Assembly: GCA_021030915.1 (NCBI GenBank)
Contig: JAGEMR010000001.1
Span: 124,001 to 188,000, forward strand
Source: Astrothelium macrocarpum
Taxonomy: Eukaryota; Ascomycota; Dothideomycetes; Trypetheliales; Trypetheliaceae
Reading direction: 5' to 3'
Length of the DNA stretch: 64,000 nucleotides
The translations under genes were made by a program, and so were the position numbers. How positions within the stretch are numbered: position 1 is the stretch's first letter; each line of letters begins with the position of its first letter. This document shows, one piece after another, positions 59,643 through 64,000 of the stretch. A model generated the notes under the pieces. That model was not told where the DNA came from. It did no database searches and worked only from the letters and a program-made list of their open reading frames with translations.

Positions 59643-61439
59643 ATGGAGTCTGTTCACAATGATGCATTGCAAGCAAAGGCCGAGGGAGATCCAGTGGAAA
59701 CGGCTAATGATCTCTGGAGCTTCTTTTACAAGTGCTTCGAAAACAATCTTGAACAACTTGCTGTAATATCGCATCATCAAGTTGTGGACCATCTTGCATG
59801 GCTTGTACCAAATTCACTAGCAAATACGAAATCGCTCTGCTTGTCGTGGACCTACGGACAGCTACTGTCTGCCGTTGATCGTGTCGTCAACGCTTTCAGA
59901 GCTTGTGATATTTCGAATGGTACAGGACTCGTTACGTTCATTTGGAACTCTGTCGAATACCACATTTTTTTCCTCGCTGCCATTAAGCTCCACATGCACT
60001 TTGTTCCTTTGGATCCACGGCTCTTAACGAAAACCAATGAACTTGAAGCTGTACTTACGCCCGTCGATCCAGGTGTCATCGTTGTTGCTGATGCAGAGGC
60101 CGCTGTTCAATTGGAAAAATCATCGCAGACCACGCGGTCAAATTGCAAGGTCAAAATTGCACTCAAGACTTTGGCTTCGGGGGAAGTGCTCTCTGGTTGG
60201 TCATCTTTCTTTGCCTTCGCGCACAAGGACTCTTCTACCCCATCCCGATCAATCCTTCCACCGAGTTCTGAGTCTGATACGGCCATTATCCTGTTTACTT
60301 CAGGGACCACAAATCGTCCCAAAGGAACACCACATTCAATTCAAAATTGCGTTACTGAATCTTATGCTTACATTGCCCGCCGTGTGAAACCTTCATCACG
60401 AATTCTTTTGCATACTTCTTGCTTCCGCGCCATCTACTATGCCTGGACCATTAGTGCATGGCGGCAAGCTGCCTGCGTGGTTCTTGCTGGCGAGAGTTTC
60501 AGCCCGTTGACATCACTTGAAGTGATGTCAACCCACAAAATTACTAACATCACTCTTATACCTTCTGTCTACACGGCAATATCAGAGCATGTGCGTTTCG
60601 AAGAGCTGAAGCCGAGCACATTAGAGTATGTTGGAATCGCGGGAGACGTGATCACGCCGTCATTGTTACTAAACGCGAAATTGAAGCTTCAAGCCAAGAT
60701 TGTGAGCTCAACTTTGGGAATGACAGAATGTACTGGATGCATCGGTTGGAAGAGCGATGTGTCTGACAAAGACATACCGACATACCAGGGCTTTGTCGCA
60801 GTAGGTACTCCGGGATCAGGGAACAACGTTAAAGTTTGCGAACCAGGAGGTCGGAAGATACTAAAAAGAGGAGAGATAGGAGAGCTACATTTAGGCGGGA
60901 AAGCAGTCATTAGAGAGTATCTAGAGGGAAGATTTGCAGAGGCATTCTATGATGACGGAAGGGAGAGGTGGTTCAAGACTGGCGATCGAGTCTTAATGGA
61001 TGAGAGAGGCTTGATTTATGTGTTGGGCCGATACAAGGATATCATCAAGAGAAGTGGTCTTGCGATAAGCCCGACAGTGCTTGAAGGACACTTGAACAAC
61101 GAGATGGGAATCAAGGTGAATATGTTAGCATCCGCTCGAACAATCTCATTTGCTGACAGATTGAAGGCGCAGGTAGTGGGTATGCCACACAATGTACTTG
61201 GGACAGTACCTGTTGCTATTGTCAAAAAAACATCAGTAGATGCGCCCAGTGATGCTGCTTTGATGAACCTAATTGTAAGCAATTTAGGCCAGGAAATGTC
61301 CCTTGAATACGTTGTCGCGCTCCGAGATTTGGGATATGAGGATTTTCCAACGAATGACCAAGGCAAGATACTAAAAGGTGATCTTCAAAAGAGGCTTGCA
61401 ACTACACACGAGAAGAAAATGCAAGATAGAGATAAATAA
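59643..61439 (+). CDS. free-standing adenylate-forming (AMP-binding) enzyme
   Basis: ANL-superfamily enzyme that activates a carboxylate as acyl-AMP, usually then as a CoA thioester. Intronless, 598 residues from the first ATG; the open frame continues 20 codons upstream without an ATG. Core motifs in order: the P-loop LFTSGTTNRPKGTPHS (about 215-230), TLGMTECTG (about 357), WFKTGDRV (about 443), the hinge GRYKDIIKRSGLAISP (about 461) and the catalytic lysine in NDQGKILKGDL (about 574). The P-loop has NRPKG in place of the common GxPKG. No carrier-protein or reductase domain is attached and no PTS1 peroxisomal signal ends the protein (C-terminus RDK). The substrate cannot be read. It is the last gene before the AT-rich repeat block. 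Confidence 0.9.
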   Translation: MESVHNDALQAKAEGDPVETANDLWSFFYKCFENNLEQLAVISHHQVVDHLAWLVPNSLANTKSLCLSWTYGQLLSAVDRVVNAFRACDISNGTGLVTFIWNSVEYHIFFLAAIKLHMHFVPLDPRLLTKTNELEAVLTPVDPGVIVVADAEAAVQLEKSSQTTRSNCKVKIALKTLASGEVLSGWSSFFAFAHKDSSTPSRSILPPSSESDTAIILFTSGTTNRPKGTPHSIQNCVTESYAYIARRVKPSSRILLHTSCFRAIYYAWTISAWRQAACVVLAGESFSPLTSLEVMSTHKITNITLIPSVYTAISEHVRFEELKPSTLEYVGIAGDVITPSLLLNAKLKLQAKIVSSTLGMTECTGCIGWKSDVSDKDIPTYQGFVAVGTPGSGNNVKVCEPGGRKILKRGEIGELHLGGKAVIREYLEGRFAEAFYDDGRERWFKTGDRVLMDERGLIYVLGRYKDIIKRSGLAISPTVLEGHLNNEMGIKVNMLASARTISFADRLKAQVVGMPHNVLGTVPVAIVKKTSVDAPSDAALMNLIVSNLGQEMSLEYVVALRDLGYEDFPTNDQGKILKGDLQKRLATTHEKKMQDRDK

Positions 61440-61659
61440 CTCTAAAATCGCGGTCTCATAGACTAAACAATTGATTAATGCCGCAATAGCTGAGACAGAT
61501 GATCGCGGTAATTGCCTTTGAATTTGGAACCCGGTACTCATGTCAAATCGTGTTTACTGCAAGACTCTTCGTGCTTGCGCATTTTCCACGCGTCACATTA
61601 GGAGTCTCCACCACGGTGCGCACAGGCCCACGGCGCGCACACGCAATTATTTCTTACCA
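61440..61659. other. transition from gene to AT-rich block
   Basis: 3' flank of the adenylate-forming enzyme with normal base composition. It includes a CG-containing stretch (gcgcacaggcccacggcgcgc) around 61618 and ends abruptly where AT-rich sequence begins. Confidence 0.4.
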
Positions 61660-62772
61660 TAAAACGTTCGAATTTAATTATCTCAATAATAATAATAATT
61701 AATAAAATAATAATTAGATAAATCAATAATATTGATTTATATATTTTGAAAAATTTGTTTAATTTAATCTAAAAAGCATTATAGAATTCGTTTTGGCCGT
61801 TATAAACGATTCCGAAAAAAAATCGCTTTCATTTCATTAACTAATTCCGTATTCACATATATAATATTTTGAATCTTTTTTAATATTTTCAATTTAGTCA
61901 ATTTATTTAATTATATTTCAATCTTGAATTATTTATTTATTATTTATTATTTAATAATTTTCTGATATTATTATTTTTTAATAATTTATTATTTTTTATA
62001 TTATTTTTAAATTCTCCATCAAATATATTCATATTCAATTTTCAATTCAATTTTAATTTATTTATTAATCTATTATTAAATTTTCTGAATCTTTTTTTAT
62101 TATTTTTCAAATTATTCAATTTTCTTCTTTTACTATTATAATTCATAAATATATATTATTTTATTAAAATTAAAGAATTATATTTTATTATATTCAGAAA
62201 ATATTTTCAACGATTTCCGATATCTTTTTTATTATTTATCAATTTTCATAAATTTAAAAAAATTTATGAATTCGTTTTAAAAAAGACATATTTATATATT
62301 CTATTTGAAAATTATTATATTAAATATATCAATTTTTTTTTATAATAATGAATTGAATATAATATTCAATTTTTTACGAATTTATTTTTAATATTTTATA
62401 TTAATTATAATTGAAGAATCTGAATTTGAAAATCGATCTAAATATTATTGAATATATCAAATATTGATTTAAATAAATATAATTAATGAATCAAATAATT
62501 AGAATTCTATTTTAAATCATTCATTAATAATATTTTAAAATATAAATATTTTATATTATATTATTTAAAATAATAAAAAGAAATTAATTCTATTTAATAT
62601 AATTAAATTTTATATATATTGAATAAATTTATTCAATTTGATATTATAATATTATATTAATGATTTAAATAAATTCATATTTAATAATTGAAATCGATGA
62701 ATTGAATGAGAAGAATAGATAATAATCAAAATCTGTTATTTGTAATAATAATTAAAAATTTTTATAATAAAA

Positions 62773-62844
62773 TTGTTACGACCGCTATACCTGTGGGGTC
62801 ACACTTCGGTATCCACCAACCACAGGGACAGGCCGTAGGTACCA
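62773..62844 (+). mobile_element. possible LTR end of a Ty3/gypsy-like retrotransposon
   Basis: The island begins tgttacgacc, a common way for fungal gypsy LTRs to start, and carries normal-composition sequence (gtggggtcacacttcgg, caaccacagggacaggcc) in otherwise pure AT DNA. No matching second LTR or retrotransposon protein is visible in the window, so the call is tentative. Confidence 0.35.
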
Positions 62845-62930
62845 ATTCATCAATTCATCAGTGAAAAAATAAGATTCATCAGTTTATTAATGAGAAAATG
62901 AGATTTATCAATTCATCAATGAAAGAATGA
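62845..62930 (+). repeat. 29-bp imperfect tandem repeat, three units
   Basis: Units at 62845-62873, 62874-62902 and 62903-62930, each of the form attcatca..t.atcaatgaaaaaatgag, directly after the GC island. Copies differ mainly by C/T and G/A changes. Confidence 0.7.
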
Positions 62931-63686
62931 ATTTTATTTATTTTATAATGAATAAATCAAATATATAAAAATATAATGAAATTAAATTAGTTTCGTTGTA
63001 TTTAAAATCATTTTTTAAATTAATTTTTGATAACGTTTTCAATAAAATTTTGAATATTAAATTTAAATTATTTTTTATTAATTCAGTTTTTTATTAATTT
63101 ATTTTAAAAATTATTTTAATTATAAATAGATTTGATTTTAAAAATATTTAAAAATATAATATATTGAATATTTTTAAAATAAATTAATAAGAATAATCGT
63201 AGAATGATGATAATATATTTTAGATTGAAAGAATCCGACTAATATCACGATTTGACGAAAAAATCAGAAAATCTGATGATTTTTATAAAAACTATTTTAA
63301 AATAAAAAATTGATTTAATATGATATAATTATATTTTAATTTTAAAGATATTATTCTAATTAATTAATTTTTTTTTATAAATATATTTATAAAAAAAAGA
63401 ATATTTTATTGGATTAAATCACGATTTATTAATTATATGAAAAGAATTAGAAATTTGGCGATTAATAATATATTCTAAAATTTTAATATATTCAAAAAAG
63501 AAATTAATAAAATATTCGGGATATTTAATTAATAAATAATAATTGAATAAATTATTTTGAATATCAAATAAAAAATTTTTATGATTAATTATATGATCAA
63601 ATTTCAGAAATATATTCAATAAATTGAATAAAATGATAAGATATTTTATTTTATATTTTATTGAGAATTTAAGAATAACGTATCTG

Positions 63687-63720
63687 CATAGCGAGCGGAA
63701 CAACATAGCGAGCGGAACAC
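63687..63720 (+). repeat. 17-bp direct repeat pair at a transposon end
   Basis: Two adjacent copies of catagcgagcggaaca(a/c), at 63687-63703 and 63704-63720, just where base composition recovers. Probably terminal or subterminal repeats of the pogo-like element to the right; the other end lies outside the window. Confidence 0.65.
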
Positions 63721-63776
63721 CGCTCTGCACTTATACGAACTTTTCTTTTTGACGCGACTTTTCTCTATATATAGAG

Positions 63777-64000
63777 ATGGAAACATCTTCTAAAGAGAAC
63801 AGAATGATTATGGCTCTCGAAATTTTAAAGAGAGACCAAAAATTTAGCGTACGAAAGGTTGTTCAAATCTATGAGGTCCCTCATACGACACTAATTACTC
63901 GACGTGATGGCCGATAATCACGATATGATATTTCAGCCAATTTAATGAATCTCATTGAAATAGAAGAGGAGGTGATTCTGAATCGTATTATAGATCTAAT
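63777..64000 (+). pseudogene. pogo/Fot1-type transposase, 5' part, broken by a stop
   Basis: Start of a DDE transposase of the pogo/Fot1 group, which moves Tc1-mariner-like DNA elements. The ATG at 63777 opens a psq-type helix-turn-helix: ALEILKRDQKFSVRKVVQIY, then EVPHTTLITRRDGR. A TAA at 63915-63917 interrupts codon 47; the same frame continues with SRYDISANLMNLIEIEEEV and ILNRIIDL to the window edge, where the family normally goes on to the CENP-B-like and DDE domains. The stop is what a C-to-T change of CAA or CGA-type codons by RIP would give. The rest of the element lies beyond position 64000. Confidence 0.75.

Larger units (their letters stand above)
61660..63685. repeat. AT-only block, RIP-like relic of repeated DNA
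   Basis: About 2 kb almost free of G and C, full of TTATT/AATAA strings and stops in all frames, with sharp edges. In Pezizomycotina such blocks are usually transposon copies destroyed by repeat-induced point mutation. A GC-containing island at 62773-62844 survives inside. No gene is supported; a minus-strand frame at 63730-63419 is low-complexity chance. Confidence 0.75.

Noticed and set aside
63419..63730. 103-codon minus ORF in the AT block
   Set aside because: Ile/Asn/Lys/Tyr low-complexity translation expected from AT-only DNA; its first residues come from the direct repeats.

Overview
The window is nuclear DNA from a filamentous ascomycete fungus (Pezizomycotina type). Genes are split by short introns, mostly 46-110 bp, with GT..AG ends and CTAAC or CTGAC branch sites. 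The set of eukaryotic housekeeping genes is fungal in character (BNI4-like morphogenesis scaffold, GTR2, VPS3, DML1, an RNAi-type RNA-dependent RNA polymerase). The right end is an extremely AT-rich block next to a pogo-like transposase broken by a stop codon, as expected where repeat-induced point mutation (RIP) has acted. I cannot place the class or genus from sequence alone. All protein identities below are from recognised motifs and remembered family features, not from a search.

Layout, left to right. 0.9-5.7 kb (-): a complete eight-exon RNA-dependent RNA polymerase. It shares a 424 bp divergent promoter with DML1/misato (+, 6.1-7.9 kb). Then a GRE2-like NAD(P)-dependent reductase (+, 8.3-9.5), a secreted PhoD-type phosphatase (+, 10.2-12.3), an unrecognised 372-residue protein (-, 13.2-14.3), an aldo-keto reductase (-, 15.2-16.2) and a BNI4/AFR1-type scaffold (-, 17.5-20.3). 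A gene-poor, GC-rich 4.3 kb stretch follows. Next come the ARL3/ARFRP1 GTPase (+, 24.5-25.3), a small PPxY protein (-, 25.7-26.0), a small 77-residue ORF (+, 27.1), a multi-pass membrane protein (+, 29.5-31.5), the Rag GTPase GTR2 (+, 33.3-34.7), a cytochrome-b5-like (MAPR) membrane protein (+, 35.2-36.1), ribosomal protein S25 with an 8-nt microexon (-, 36.4-36.9), the tRNA-dihydrouridine synthase DUS1 (+, 38.2-39.9), and an unrecognised five-exon gene (-, 40.9-42.8).

43.4-44.35 kb (-) holds a decayed gene with stops and frame shifts. Then come a repeat-rich GPI-type cell-wall protein (+, 45.5-46.2), a secreted DUF3455-type protein (-, 46.6-47.5), the Golgi coiled-coil protein CASP/COY1 (-, 49.1-51.5) with a GC-AG intron, the CORVET subunit VPS3 (+, 51.8-55.5) divergent from CASP, a single-pass Ser/Thr-rich membrane protein (+, 56.8-58.0) and a free-standing adenylate-forming enzyme (+, 59.6-61.4). 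From about 61.66 kb the sequence becomes AT-only for about 2 kb, with a small GC island resembling an LTR end. It then passes into the broken pogo-type transposase at the window edge.

Functionally the window is mostly membrane-traffic and growth-control genes (ARL3, GTR2, CASP, VPS3, BNI4-like), translation genes (RPS25, DUS1) and genome defence (RdRP), with surface/secreted genes between them. I see no operon-like or biosynthetic cluster logic. Exon models were built by hand. In every multi-exon gene the exon lengths add up to a whole number of codons and the junctions restore family motifs where the family is known.
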